From: Verrucomicrobiales bacterium
GTDB taxonomy: Bacteria > Verrucomicrobiota > Verrucomicrobiia > Limisphaerales > J093
Length of the DNA stretch: 64,000 nucleotides
Assembly (NCBI GenBank): GCA_015075445.1
Contig: JABTUJ010000025.1
Location: 1 to 64,000 of the forward strand
Reading direction: 5' to 3'
Shown here: piece by piece, positions 52,918-59,991 of the stretch
Layout: each line of letters starts with the position of its first letter
Numbering within the stretch: position 1 is the stretch's first letter
Program-made: the position numbers and the translations under genes
Notes under the pieces: generated by a model
Databases searched by the model: none
Seen by the model: only the letters and a program-made list of their open reading frames with translations
What the model was told of the DNA's origin: nothing

Positions 52918-54056
52918 ATGATCGCTACCCAATCCGAAACGGCGGGAAGCCATTCTCCGCCGGCTTTCAATCGGGTCGGCGAGAACCTGTACCGCCACGC
53001 AACGTCGGGAACATACTACGCGCTCGTGAAAAGGGGCGGCAAGCAGTTTCGACGGTCCCTATAGACGAAGGACCGCCACCTGGCCGGTCGCCGCCTCACC
53101 GACCTGCGCCAGCAGGTTTCGAACTTGGCCCTGTCGGAGGGCAGTAGCGCAACGTTTGATGAGGTGGCCGAGCAGTGGTTGGACAGCGTCCGACACACCA
53201 TGAAGCCAGCTTCAATCGCCCGAAGGGAATCCTGCCTCAAGAATCTTGTGCCGTACTTCAAGGGCGTCACGATCCGGAATCTCGCCCCGAAGGCCTGCGA
53301 CGCTTGGTTAACGCATCGAGGACCCCACATCGCTGCGTCGACGTTCGCTCACGAGTTGGGCACGATGAAACTGGTTTTCGACTTCGCCGTCGCTCGTGGT
53401 CTCCTCCTCGCAAACCCCGCGCGGCACATCGCACGCCGCCGCATTCCGCAGGCCCAGATCAACGTGCCCACGCGGTAGCAATTCCAGAACCTGATCAGCG
53501 CCATCCGTGATCCGAACGGATCATTTGGGACTCAGGGTAAGGGGCATGACGGCGCCGACCCGTCGAGTTGCTCGCCTACAGCGGCTGTCGCCTGGCCGAG
53601 GCGGCATCGCTCCGGTGGTCTGACATCAATCTCGAACGGAACTGCATCACGATTACCGGCGGAGAGAAGGGTACCGAGAATAGCGAGCCCCGAACCATCC
53701 CCATGACCAGTGGTCTCCGTGAGCTTCTGCTGCGGATCAAGTCGGCGCGTCAGCCTGAACCACAGCCCGACGAACCCATTTGCCCGATAAAGGACGCCAA
53801 GAAATGCCTGCGCTCGGCGTGTCGCAAACTCGGGCTGCCCCCGTTCACGCATCATGACTTCCGCCACCTGTTCGCCACGGTGTGCATCGAATCGGGCGTT
53901 GACATCCCAACCATTAGCCGATGGCTTGGCCACAAGGATGGGGGTGCGCTGGCGATGAGGGTCTATGGGCCCTTGCGCCAGGAACACAGTTTCGAAATGA
54001 GCAAACGGGTGAACTTCGACGCCAAGGCAGCCCCAGAAGCTGGGTATCATCCGTGA
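52918..54056 (+). pseudogene. Tyrosine recombinase/integrase, inactivated
   Basis: The frame from the ATG at 52918 encodes a phage-type integrase but is broken by TAG at 53062 and TAG at 53476 and a frameshift near 53545-53570. The N-terminal SAM-like domain (EVAEQWLDSVRHTMKPAS) and catalytic domain are recognisable: Arg in SGCRLAEAASLRW, HxxR in HDFRHLFATV, WLGHKD and a Tyr in VYGPLRQEHS. It begins 91 bp from tRNA-Phe, a common integration site. It marks an old integration event at this end of the region. Confidence 0.9.
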
Positions 54057-54447
54057 TGCGGCTCGAGTACGCGTGGGAGGTCCGACGAGGGCGGCGGTAT
54101 GTGCGTGAGTCGGACAAGCCACGCTAACGGTCGGCGTCGCCGATTCCACTTCAGGTGGGCGACAACCCGCGCTGGCCCCATCGGGACTGGAGTGGACGAG
54201 CCGCCCGCTGACGGCATGTTCTTCGTAGTTCTTTCAGGGGATTTAGACGCAATTGGACTCAGAGCGACCGACGGGAACAAAATGCTGGCCACAAGCGGCT
54301 TACATTCAGTGGCGGTGCCCTCAAGCGGACCGGTTGAGGCTCAATTTCGGGCAATCAGTATCCAATGGCAGTATCCAATGGCCCTGCTGACTGACGCCCG
54401 GCGCACGCCGCAGGCAGCGGACTGAAGTGGCCCTGCGACTTCAGCTT
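54057..54447. other. Intergenic region, no gene seen
   Basis: This stretch of 391 bp between the integrase remnant and the acetyltransferase remnant has lower GC than its surroundings in places. It holds no recognisable coding family or RNA and is likely decayed mobile-element DNA. Confidence 0.35.
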
Positions 54448-54765
54448 TCATGCACACGGTCGCTTGCCGCCGATGCCCTCGCCGCGTCGGGCGCTGGCCA
54501 CGTAGGCGTGCCGGATCAAGGTCACGTCCTTGACGGGCTGCAATCCCATGACCCCCACCAGCACACCGGCCTCCTCCAGACCCCAGCACACGACGCCCTG
54601 CCGAATCTCATGGGCCAGCTCCTCGCGCGGCATGTAGGGCTCGTGCCAGCAGTCGGGGGGAATTACGCCCCGGTAGGCTTGGGCCGCGTCGTGGATGATC
54701 GCGTACACCGCCTCGAAATCGGCGGGCTGGCAGCGGCGCAGGATCTGTGCGGTTCGAGGTTTCAC
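54448..54765 (-). pseudogene. GNAT acetyltransferase, C-terminally truncated
   Basis: From a GTG at 54765 the frame gives RRCQPADFEAVYAIIHDAAQ, GVMGLQPVKDVTLIRHAYVA and RRGEGIGG, the GNAT motif A region that binds acetyl-CoA. The protein stops 5 residues later, so the beta5/motif B half (about 50 residues) is missing. It starts just downstream of the GH5 stop codon on the same strand. Confidence 0.7.
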
Positions 54766-54796
54766 ACCCGCCAAGGGGACCCGGGAGATCCCCCGT

Positions 54797-56392
54797 TTAC
54801 CAGTTCGGCTTCTCATTCTCGCTGAACCAGCGTTGCAGGAGGCGCTGGCGGTCGGTCGGTTCGCCGACCGGTCGGGTGTGGTCGCAGTCGGAGCCATGTT
54901 CGACGCTCCAGCCGCTCCATTCGCGGAAGGCGTGGTAGCTCCAGTCCCAGTCGTGGGCTTCGAAAATGGCGATCAGGTCATTCAGGTAGCGGCAGGCACT
55001 GCCGTCCGGCGCCCACCGGATGGCGCTGAATTCGCCGATGTAGATGTGCACCCCATACGTCCGCTGGAACTCGATGACGGGCTGCAGGGCCGCCTCGAGT
55101 TGGGGTTTGTCCCACAGCTTCCCCTCGATCATGCCCGGGTAGTGATAGGCAGGGCCGGCACCATGCACGCCCTGATGGGTGAAGGCGTGCGGGATGTACA
55201 TGTGCACGCTGTACACGACGTTGGAGACCGACAACGGCACCAGATCCACGAGGCCGCCCGGCCCACCCCAAGACGCCGGTTCGACGATGATCGCCCGCGT
55301 CGCGTCAATCGCCCGGATCGCCCGGGCCGCCCGTTCGGCCAACGCCTGCCAGTCATCGCACCCGTCCTCGACGAAGTCTTCCACGGGCTCGTTGGCGAGG
55401 TCGTAGCCCCAGATCGGCTGGGCATCCTTGTATCGGGCCGCGATCCGTTCCCACAGACGGACGAACTTCTCCTGGCAGGCCGGGTTGGTGAAGAGGCGGT
55501 CGTCCGAGCCCACGTAGCCGCTGACGGTGGCCTTGCCGCCGGGTGGCGAATGCAGGTCCACGACCACGTAGAGTCCGTTCTCCCGGCAGAGCGGCAACGC
55601 AGCATCGAGCTTTTTCAGTTCCCCCTCCAGCCAAGCGTCGTAGTCGTCCAGCGACGAGGGTTGGCCGGGACGTCCGTGGCGGATGAGCTGCCAGCGGATG
55701 AGGTTGGCCTTCCAGTCCCGGCCCAGCAGTCGCAGGCCGGCGGAGTCAATGTTCGGGCTGACCATCGCGCCCCGGAGCCGCGGCAGCGCGTGGCCTTTGA
55801 AGGGCGGGCCGGCGCGGGCCGCGACTTCGCGGCTGACCGGCGGCCTCGCGACGCGGATGTTCACGTCGTCGAACCACACCTTGCCGGAGACCTGTTCCAG
55901 GCCGAGGACCAGCGTTGCTTTCGTGGCGTTGGTCGGTACGCGGACGGTGAACCCAACGCGACGCCAGTCGAACGTGCCGGTTCCGACTTCCGCCTGCGGC
56001 CAGAGCTTCTGGTCGGGCGTCTCGATCGCCAGCATGCACTTGATGCCGTTCCACGAGTTCGGCGGGGAACCCACGTCCTCGGCCCGAACCATCGCGGAGC
56101 CCCGCACCAGGTAACCCCGCATCGCCTCCGCCGGCAGCACCACGCTGACGAGCGATGTTGGGGGTGTTCGGCTCGACTCGCTCGCGACGATCAAGGCCTG
56201 TCCTGTGGGATGCCCGCCTTCGACCCGGGCAGCCCCGTTCCAGCCTTGGAGCGCGTTGGTCCCCTCAAAGTCGGCTTGGAAGTAGGCGTGCCCGCGCGGC
56301 AGCAGAGCCGGGGTCGCCAGCAGGGCTGCGGACGTGACCAGCACCGCGAAAGGGAGGGCGGCCAATCGGGGGTTGGACAAATAGGATCTCAT
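54797..56392 (-). CDS. Secreted GH5 glycoside hydrolase with N-terminal binding domain
   Basis: The 531-residue protein starts at the ATG at 56392 with a signal peptide (AALPFAVLVTSAALLATPAL). Residues about 45-190 form a carbohydrate-binding-like beta-sandwich (FQADFEG, WNGIKCMLAI, KVWFDDVNIRVA). The C-terminal GH5 TIM barrel shows NLIRWQLIRHG, VVVDLHSPPGG, the acid/base Glu in YDLANEPVEDF, VYSVHMYIPHAFTHQG and the nucleophile Glu in IYIGEFSAIRW. It should hydrolyse a beta-linked glucan or mannan outside the cell. The catalytic pair is intact. Confidence 0.88.
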   Translation of the reverse strand: MRSYLSNPRLAALPFAVLVTSAALLATPALLPRGHAYFQADFEGTNALQGWNGAARVEGGHPTGQALIVASESSRTPPTSLVSVVLPAEAMRGYLVRGSAMVRAEDVGSPPNSWNGIKCMLAIETPDQKLWPQAEVGTGTFDWRRVGFTVRVPTNATKATLVLGLEQVSGKVWFDDVNIRVARPPVSREVAARAGPPFKGHALPRLRGAMVSPNIDSAGLRLLGRDWKANLIRWQLIRHGRPGQPSSLDDYDAWLEGELKKLDAALPLCRENGLYVVVDLHSPPGGKATVSGYVGSDDRLFTNPACQEKFVRLWERIAARYKDAQPIWGYDLANEPVEDFVEDGCDDWQALAERAARAIRAIDATRAIIVEPASWGGPGGLVDLVPLSVSNVVYSVHMYIPHAFTHQGVHGAGPAYHYPGMIEGKLWDKPQLEAALQPVIEFQRTYGVHIYIGEFSAIRWAPDGSACRYLNDLIAIFEAHDWDWSYHAFREWSGWSVEHGSDCDHTRPVGEPTDRQRLLQRWFSENEKPNW

Positions 56393-56444
56393 CGTGGTTC
56401 TGTGTTGAGGCGCCTCCACAGACTAACCACCTGCCGGTGCCGAA

Positions 56445-56579
56445 TCAAAGGCCGTTGTCGCCGGCCTTCGCGCCACCGGCGCGCCGGTGCCAGATGCGTG
56501 CGCCGTCCCGCCAGACCTCCCGGATCCGGTGAAACGGAACACGGCGAAGTTGACCGGCTTCATCCACGAACCCTAACAT
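56445..56579 (-). CDS. Small MJ1316/DUF504-like protein
   Basis: This 44-residue protein contains FVDEAGQLRRVPFHRIREVW then RDGARIWHRR. The PxHRI...G..vW.R pattern is the core of the MJ1316 (DUF504) domain, described as recognising cyclic-phosphate RNA ends and often linked to RNA ligases. Only the C-terminal half of the usual 75-residue domain is present. Its ATG overlaps the stop codon of the HNH gene (GAATGTTAG), so the two are translationally coupled. That coupling and the nearby RtcB support an RNA-repair link, but the match rests on a short motif. Confidence 0.55.
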   Translation of the reverse strand: MLGFVDEAGQLRRVPFHRIREVWRDGARIWHRRAGGAKAGDNGL

Positions 56580-57160
56580 TCCTGCGCGAATAGCCTCCAG
56601 TCGCTGACGCGGTGGACGTTGCGGATGAGCCTCGTCACGGGCAACGCCTTCGGCACGCGCGGGGGCGCCAGGAGCCTCAGGCCGGCTTCGTGAGGCAGGC
56701 GATTGCCCTTCCGCGTGTTGATTTCGCGACTTGCCCACACGCAGTTCTCCCAGGAGTCCGGGCCTCCGCGGGACCGCGGCACGATGTGGTCAATCGAGCC
56801 CTCGTCGGGATGGAGCAACCGGCCCGTGTACTGGCAGCGGCTACCGTCCCGCTCCCGGATCGTGCGGGCACAGAACCTGGGACGTTGCTTCGGCACCCGG
56901 GCGTAGTTCACCGCCACGATCACCGTTGGCACGCGAATCGAACCTCGCACCGTGTGCACGGCCTGGTCCTGCGGCCGGATCGGGAGCGTGATCCATTCGT
57001 CCCAAGTGACCGGGCGGATGTGGTCCTGGCCCTCGATCTCGAGGCCGGTCGCGACGTTCGTCGCCATCATGCAGAACGCCTCGGCGGGCGTGCGGACATG
57101 GATCGCCTGCCAGTTGCGGTTGAGCACCAGCACGGTCGGCTTGTTCAGGATGTCGCTCAT
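56573..57160 (-). CDS. HNH endonuclease family protein linked to the tRNA array
   Basis: This 195-residue protein has an N-terminal beta region (VLVLNRNWQAIHVRTPAEAF) typical of this HNH subgroup. The nuclease core RCQYTGRLLHPDEGSIDHIV, then PRSRGGPDSWENCVWASREI keeps the central DH pair and the downstream Asn and Lys/Arg, but the structural CxxC zinc pairs are incomplete (CQYT; NCVWAS). The enzyme may be altered or RNA-directed; this is inference. It starts 99 bp left of the array's inverted repeat, in the same direction as the tRNA genes, and overlaps the MJ1316-like gene. Confidence 0.8.
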   Translation of the reverse strand: MSDILNKPTVLVLNRNWQAIHVRTPAEAFCMMATNVATGLEIEGQDHIRPVTWDEWITLPIRPQDQAVHTVRGSIRVPTVIVAVNYARVPKQRPRFCARTIRERDGSRCQYTGRLLHPDEGSIDHIVPRSRGGPDSWENCVWASREINTRKGNRLPHEAGLRLLAPPRVPKALPVTRLIRNVHRVSDWRLFAQEC

Positions 57161-57166
57161 GCGGTC

Positions 57167-57257
<91 letters not shown>

Positions 57258-57258
57258 C

Positions 57259-57278
57259 GGTGTTTGATCTTTGTTGAA
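57259..57278 (+). repeat. Left 20-bp inverted repeat bounding the tRNA array
   Basis: GGTGTTTGATCTTTGTTGAA reads into the array. Its exact reverse complement is at 63474-63493. The first array tRNA gene begins 9 bp inside. Confidence 0.9.
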
Positions 57279-57287
57279 GGCTGGAAG

Positions 57288-57362
57288 TGGCCGCCTCGCC
57301 GGGATTCGCACCCGGACCTCCGGTGTCAGAGACCGGCGCACTGCTGCTTATGCCACGAGGCA
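57288..57362 (-). tRNA. Array tRNA-Gln(CTG), G55
   Basis: Acceptor TGCCTCG/CGAGGCG, D-arm GCATAAGCAGCAGTGC, anticodon arm CCGGT-CTCTGAC-ACCGG (anticodon CTG, U33), T-arm CCGGG-TGCGAAT-CCCGG, G73, CCA encoded. U1 and G73 agree with Gln identity. The T-loop has G55 instead of U55 and the D-loop has no GG. Confidence 0.88.
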
Positions 57363-57398
57363 GTTTCCCCGCCGAGCCGCAGCACGACAGGCGAAGGC

Positions 57399-57472
57399 TG
57401 GTCGCCCGAGAAGGGGTTGCACCCTCGATTTCCGGATGTAGGCCGGACGTGATCCTGTTTCACCATCGGGCG
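57399..57472 (-). tRNA. Array tRNA-Val(TAC), C33 and G55
   Basis: Acceptor CGCCCGA/TCGGGCG (perfect), D-arm GTGAAACAGGATCAC, anticodon arm TCCGG-CCTACAT-CCGGA (anticodon TAC, C33), T-arm GAGGG-TGCAACC-CCTTC, A73, CCA encoded. C33 and G55 are both abnormal. Confidence 0.82.
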
Positions 57473-57480
57473 GGAAAGGC

Positions 57481-57561
57481 TGGCTGCCGGGGATGGATTC
57501 GCACCACCACATTCGTCCCGCGCCTGCGCGAGCGATGTCCTGCTGGTTAGACGACCCGGCA
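57481..57561 (-). tRNA. Array tRNA-like element with abnormal anticodon hairpin
   Basis: Acceptor TGCCGGG/CCCGGCA, D-arm GTCTAACCAGCAGGAC, T-arm GGTGG-TGCGAAT-CCATC, G73 and CCA are good. Instead of a 5-bp/7-nt anticodon arm there is a longer GC hairpin, CTCGCG-CAGG-CGCGGG, extended by CATCG/CGAATG with bulges. No anticodon can be assigned with confidence. Confidence 0.7.
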
Positions 57562-57664
57562 CGCTGGAACAAGGCAGAAGGCAGAATGGAGAATGCAGAA
57601 GCCGTCAGTGGGAATGTCCTGCGTTGCTTCTTCATTCTGCATTCATCCTTCTTCCTCTATGATC
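57562..57664. repeat. Array spacer with GCAGAATG-type hairpin repeat, copy 1
   Basis: GCAGAATGGAGAATGCAGAA faces TTCATTCTGCATTCATCC, so the spacer can fold into a long hairpin. A similar spacer is at 62910-63003 and a weaker one at 58093-58186. Confidence 0.7.
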
Positions 57665-57741
57665 TGGTGGAGCCGGAGGGAGTTGCACCCTCACCTCGCC
57701 GGAGTAAAAGTCCGGTGCCGGTCTGCGGTGGCTTCGGCTCC
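57665..57741 (-). tRNA. Array tRNA-Lys(TTT), G55
   Basis: Acceptor GGAGCCG/CGGCTCC, D-arm GCCACCGCAGACCGGC, anticodon arm CCGGA-CTTTTAC-TCCGG (anticodon TTT, U33), T-arm GAGGG-TGCAACT-CCCTC, A73, CCA. The Lys discriminator A73 is kept. The D-loop lacks GG. Confidence 0.88.
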
Positions 57742-57748
57742 GCGAAAG

Positions 57749-57825
57749 TGGTGCTCGCGGCCGGATTCGCACCGGCGCTGGCGACGTTCTCGACGTCGTG
57801 CCTCTGCTGGTTGGGCTACGCGAGC
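57749..57825 (-). tRNA. Array tRNA with anticodon GAG (Leu), class I body, C33 and G55
   Basis: Acceptor GCTCGCG/CGCGAGC, D-arm GCCCAACCAGCAGAGGC, anticodon arm CGACG-TCGAGAA-CGTCG (anticodon GAG, C33), variable loop of 5, T-arm GCCGG-TGCGAAT-CCGGC, A73, CCA. A Leu anticodon on a body without the long variable arm is not a normal tRNA-Leu. Confidence 0.78.
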
Positions 57826-57827
57826 AA

Positions 57828-57922
57828 TGGCGGAATGCCGTGGACTTGCACCACACTCCCCGGATGCCGAGGAGCGCACTGCTTAGCAGACAGGCCCGGC
57901 GCGCTGGTCCGGCTGACATTCC
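57828..57922 (-). tRNA. Array tRNA-Ser(GCT), class II, G55
   Basis: Acceptor GGAATGT/GCATTCC, anticodon loop CTGCTAA (anticodon GCT, U33) on a four-pair stem with a C-T mismatch at its base, long variable arm CTCCTCGG-CAT-CCGGGGAG, T-arm TGTGG-TGCAAGT-CCACG, G73, CCA. The long arm and G73 are Ser identity elements. Confidence 0.85.
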
Positions 57923-57929
57923 TGGAAAC

Positions 57930-58007
57930 GGGTCCGCGTGGCAGGAGTTGCACCTGCAACCTTCCCGTCTTGAGCGGGACGCCTCTGGCTGGTTGGGCTA
58001 CACGCGG
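57930..58007 (-). tRNA. Array tRNA with anticodon CAA (Leu), class I body, ends CCC
   Basis: Acceptor CCGCGTG/CACGCGG (perfect), D-arm GCCCAACCAGCCAGAGGC, anticodon arm TCCCG-CTCAAGA-CGGGA (anticodon CAA, U33), variable AGGTT, T-arm GCAGG-TGCAACT-CCTGC, A73. The tail reads CCC rather than CCA. Again a Leu anticodon without the long variable arm. Confidence 0.8.
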
Positions 58008-58013
58008 CGCAAA

Positions 58014-58089
58014 TGGCACTCCCGGCAGGACTCTCACCTGCATCACCGACGTTCGAAGCGTCGCGCTCTGGTGATTGAGCTACGGGAGC
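58014..58089 (-). tRNA. Array tRNA-Arg(TCG), G55
   Basis: Acceptor GCTCCCG/CGGGAGT (G1-U72), D-arm GCTCAATCACCAGAGC, anticodon arm CGACG-CTTCGAA-CGTCG (anticodon TCG, U33), T-arm GCAGG-TGAGAGT-CCTGC, G73, CCA. The T-loop has G55 and, uniquely here, A56. Confidence 0.85.
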
Positions 58090-58191
58090 GGAAAGGGTCG
58101 AGGGCAGAACCAGAAGGCAGAAGCACACGCGCCACGCTTTCGCGGCGGGGCCTCTCCGCTATTCTTCCATCTGACTTCTCCCCCTAAAGAG

Positions 58192-58279
58192 TGGAGCCGA
58201 CGGGGAGACTTGCACTCCCGTGGGGCATGATGCCCGGCAGTTTACGAAGCTGCTGCTGTCGCTGCTGAGCCACGCCGGC
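58192..58279 (-). tRNA. Array class II tRNA, anticodon CGT (Thr) or shifted GTA (Tyr)
   Basis: Acceptor GCCGGCG/CGTCGGC, anticodon arm GCAGC-TTCGTAA-ACTGC with a C-A mismatch next to the loop, long variable arm GGGCA-TCA-TGCCC, T-arm GGGAG-TGCAAGT-CTCCC, U73, CCA. Symmetric placement gives CGT; a one-base shift gives GTA, which would fit the class II body of bacterial tRNA-Tyr. Identity is unresolved. Confidence 0.72.
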
Positions 58280-58286
58280 AGGAACT

Positions 58287-58360
58287 TGGTGGGCTGCCAC
58301 GGTGCTGCCCCGTGCTCTGCGGTTTAAGAGGCCGCTGCATCGCTGCAATGCTTGCAGCCC
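58287..58360 (-). tRNA. Array tRNA-Lys(CTT), GGCAGCA T-loop
   Basis: Acceptor GGGCTGC/GCAGCCC, D-arm GCATTGCAGCGATGC, anticodon arm GCGGC-CTCTTAA-ACCGC (anticodon CTT, U33, C-A mismatch by the loop), T-arm CACGG-GGCAGCA-CCGTG, A73, CCA. The T-loop differs at 54, 55 and 58. Confidence 0.75.
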
Positions 58361-58409
58361 GAAGGCCCCACTGGACGGCGAGGATTGCGTCTTGAGCGGC
58401 ACCTCAAAA

Positions 58410-58481
58410 TGGTCGCAACCGACGGTAACGCTCCGTCCGGACCTCGCTTATGATGCGTGGCGGCTCACTTGAGCGGCTGCG
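58410..58481 (-). tRNA. Array tRNA-Met(CAT), AGCGTTA T-loop
   Basis: Acceptor CGCAGCC/GGTTGCG, short D-arm GCTCAAGTGAGC, anticodon arm CACGC-ATCATAA-GCGAG (anticodon CAT, U33, one A-A mismatch), T-arm GACGG-AGCGTTA-CCGTC, A73, CCA. Only 72 nt; the 8-9 linker seems absent. Confidence 0.75.
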
Positions 58482-58484
58482 CGC

Positions 58485-58559
58485 TGGAGCCTCCAAGGGG
58501 ACTTGCACCCCTCTCTCGCCGCTACCGACGGCGTGCGTCGCTGGCTACGCTTTGGAGGC
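58485..58559 (-). tRNA. Array tRNA-Thr(GGT), C33 and G55
   Basis: Acceptor GCCTCCA/TGGAGGC, D-arm GCGTAGCCAGCGACGC, anticodon arm CGCCG-TCGGTAG-CGGCG (anticodon GGT, C33), T-arm AGGGG-TGCAAGT-CCCCT, U73, CCA. Confidence 0.82.
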
Positions 58560-58565
58560 CCAAAA

Positions 58566-58640
58566 TGGTCAGAGCGGCGGGTAACGCTCCCGCTTGCTCC
58601 TGCTCCCGAAGCAGGCGCCTCACTTTTAGGCTACGCTCTG
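58566..58640 (-). tRNA. Array tRNA-Pro(CGG), AGCGTTA T-loop
   Basis: Acceptor CAGAGCG/CGCTCTG, D-arm GCCTAAAAGTGAGGC, anticodon arm CCTGC-TTCGGGA-GCAGG (anticodon CGG, U33), T-arm GCGGG-AGCGTTA-CCCGC, A73, CCA. C1-G72 with A73 matches bacterial Pro identity. Confidence 0.85.
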
Positions 58641-58647
58641 GCGAAAA

Positions 58648-58722
58648 TGGACGGGCATCAGGGTATCGCGCCCTGTATTCCGGTTTGGAGGACCGGCGTG
58701 TATCTCTCAACACCTATGCCCG
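58648..58722 (-). tRNA. Array tRNA-Gly(TCC), C33, CGCGATA T-loop
   Basis: Acceptor CGGGCAT/ATGCCCG, D-arm GTGTTGAGAGATACAC, anticodon arm CCGGT-CCTCCAA-ACCGG (anticodon TCC, C33), T-arm CAGGG-CGCGATA-CCCTG, U73 (the Gly discriminator), CCA. Confidence 0.82.
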
Positions 58723-58723
58723 G

Positions 58724-58798
58724 TGGAGTCCCGTACTGGAGTCGCACTAGTCTCTGCGGCTTTGCAGGCCGCCGCCTGAAGTGCTCGGCCAACGGGAC
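58724..58798 (-). tRNA. Array tRNA-Cys(GCA), G55
   Basis: Acceptor GTCCCGT/ACGGGAC, D-arm GCCGAGCACTTCAGGC, anticodon arm GCGGC-CTGCAAA-GCCGC (anticodon GCA, U33), T-arm ACTAG-TGCGACT-CCAGT (one A-C mismatch), U73 (Cys discriminator), CCA. One base separates it from the Gly gene. Confidence 0.85.
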
Positions 58799-58846
58799 AG
58801 AATCGAAGGCGCAAGCGGATACACGAGGCACCCGCTCACGTTGAGT

Positions 58847-59644
58847 TCAACTGGAGGTCGGCTCGGGCACAGACTCGCCGGAGGGACGGGGACCGCCGTT
58901 CTTCAGCGGCACGAACCCGCCCGGCAAGCCGAGCACCAAGGTGTTGCCGCCAGCCTGCGCCGCCGTCACCGACTGAATCAGGCGCAGGTTGAGCAGAGCC
59001 GGGTTGCCCTCCATGAGCCGGGCGGCATTGGCCAGGTTCCGCAACGCGGCGCTCTCGCCGCGCGCCCGTTCCAGAGCCGCCTGGCCTTCTTGCTTCGCCT
59101 TGAGGACGTCGGCAAAGGCGCGCTTGAGTTCGGCCGGGAACATGACGTCCTTGACCTCCACGGTGTGGACCGTCACCCCCAGCTTGTCGGCCTCGGGTCG
59201 AACGCGTGCCAGCAATTGGCCCCCGATCTCCAATCGCTGGCTGAGGAGGGATTCCACCGGCACGGCGTTCACGACCGTGCGCAGAGCCAATTGCGCCACG
59301 TGGTAAAGATCACCCATCCAGTTCTGGGACTCGTGCGTCGCCTTCACCGGATCGGCGACCTGGTAGCCAACCACCAAGCTCAGCTTGAGGCCGACACTGT
59401 CGGCGGTCAGCAAGTCTTGGCCGGCGATAGTCATCAGGGTTCGGCGCAGGTCGATCGGCGCCAGGCTGAAGTGCCGACCCCAGCGCACGTGACGGCCGGG
59501 AGTCAACGACTCGGCGAACTTGCCTTGGTGGTAAAGCAGGCCGGTGGAGCCTTCGCTGACGATGAACTCATGGCGGAGTTTATGACGGGCGATGCCAACC
59601 ACCACGGCGACCGCGATGGCAGGAAGCAGGATTTCGTAGATCAT
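58847..59644 (-). CDS. Slipin (SPFH/band-7 family) membrane protein
   Basis: This 265-residue slipin is anchored by an N-terminal membrane helix (EILLPAIAVAVVVGIA, residues 4-19). The SPFH domain follows (GLLYHQGKFAESLTPGRH; LMTIAGQDLLTADSVGLKLS; AELKRAFADVLKAKQEGQAA), then a short coiled-coil and a Pro-rich tail. The ATG at 59644 is supported by AAAGGAAAC upstream. Slipins scaffold membrane microdomains, and in some bacteria one is encoded with RtcB-type RNA repair genes. It lies inside the tRNA array in the same direction, between the Cys and Met-like tRNA genes. Confidence 0.9.
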   Translation of the reverse strand: MIYEILLPAIAVAVVVGIARHKLRHEFIVSEGSTGLLYHQGKFAESLTPGRHVRWGRHFSLAPIDLRRTLMTIAGQDLLTADSVGLKLSLVVGYQVADPVKATHESQNWMGDLYHVAQLALRTVVNAVPVESLLSQRLEIGGQLLARVRPEADKLGVTVHTVEVKDVMFPAELKRAFADVLKAKQEGQAALERARGESAALRNLANAARLMEGNPALLNLRLIQSVTAAQAGGNTLVLGLPGGFVPLKNGGPRPSGESVPEPTSS

Positions 59645-59768
59645 GGGGTTTCCTTTCTCAAAGCTTGCCGGAACCGGAGAACCACCTTCGGGCGGCGGGA
59701 TTCCGCCCGTTGAGCGGGATCGCAAAGCCGCCGTGGGGTTGTGCCCGCAGGCACCAGTCCTCCGGTCC
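59645..59768. other. Structured spacer between slipin and the Met-like tRNA
   Basis: This segment of about 120 bp has several inverted repeats: CCGGACCGGAG facing CTCCGGTTCCGG, a hairpin GTGCC-TGCG-GGCAC, and GGCGG-AATCCCG-CCGCC. It might be a decayed tRNA-like gene, but I cannot fit a cloverleaf. Confidence 0.35.
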
Positions 59769-59871
59769 GGACGATGTGGGAGTCGAACCCACTATTGTTA
59801 CCATGGCGTCGGTGATGAGCCGACAGGGCGGTTCATTGCCGCACTGAACCGGCCAATACGCAGGACCATCC
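59769..59871 (-). tRNA. Array Met-like tRNA (CAT) with giant D-arm and normal T-loop
   Basis: Acceptor GGATGGT/ATCGTCC (two wobble pairs), anticodon arm GTCGG-CTCATCA-CCGAC (anticodon CAT, U33), T-arm GTGGG-TTCGACT-CCCAC. The T-loop is the only canonical one in the array. The D region is about 39 nt and folds as CGGTTCA-GTGCGGCAA-TGAACCG; the variable region is 15 nt. CCA is not encoded. Possibly initiator-like or a different RNA. Confidence 0.6.
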
Positions 59872-59910
59872 CGCCGGACAGGCAAGAGGCTGCTGGCGTG
59901 GTTCAGAACT

Positions 59911-59987
59911 TGGTCAGGGAGTCGGGATTTGCACCCGAACCGTCGCCTTCACAGGGCGAGATGCTGCTGGTTACACCACTACCCTGA
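59911..59987 (-). tRNA. Array tRNA-His(GTG), G55, irregular acceptor
   Basis: The anticodon arm is TCGCC-CTGTGAA-GGCGA (anticodon GTG, U33), T-arm TCGGG-TGCAAAT-CCCGA, A73 and CCA. The acceptor pairs as TCAGGG/CCCTGA with an extra U(-1)-A73 pair, in place of the G(-1)-C73 of normal tRNA-His, then two mismatches. Confidence 0.75.
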
Positions 59988-59991
59988 AATC

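Noticed and set aside
59645..59768. A tRNA-like gene upstream of the slipin
   Set aside because: Several hairpins form but not a cloverleaf; left as a structured spacer.
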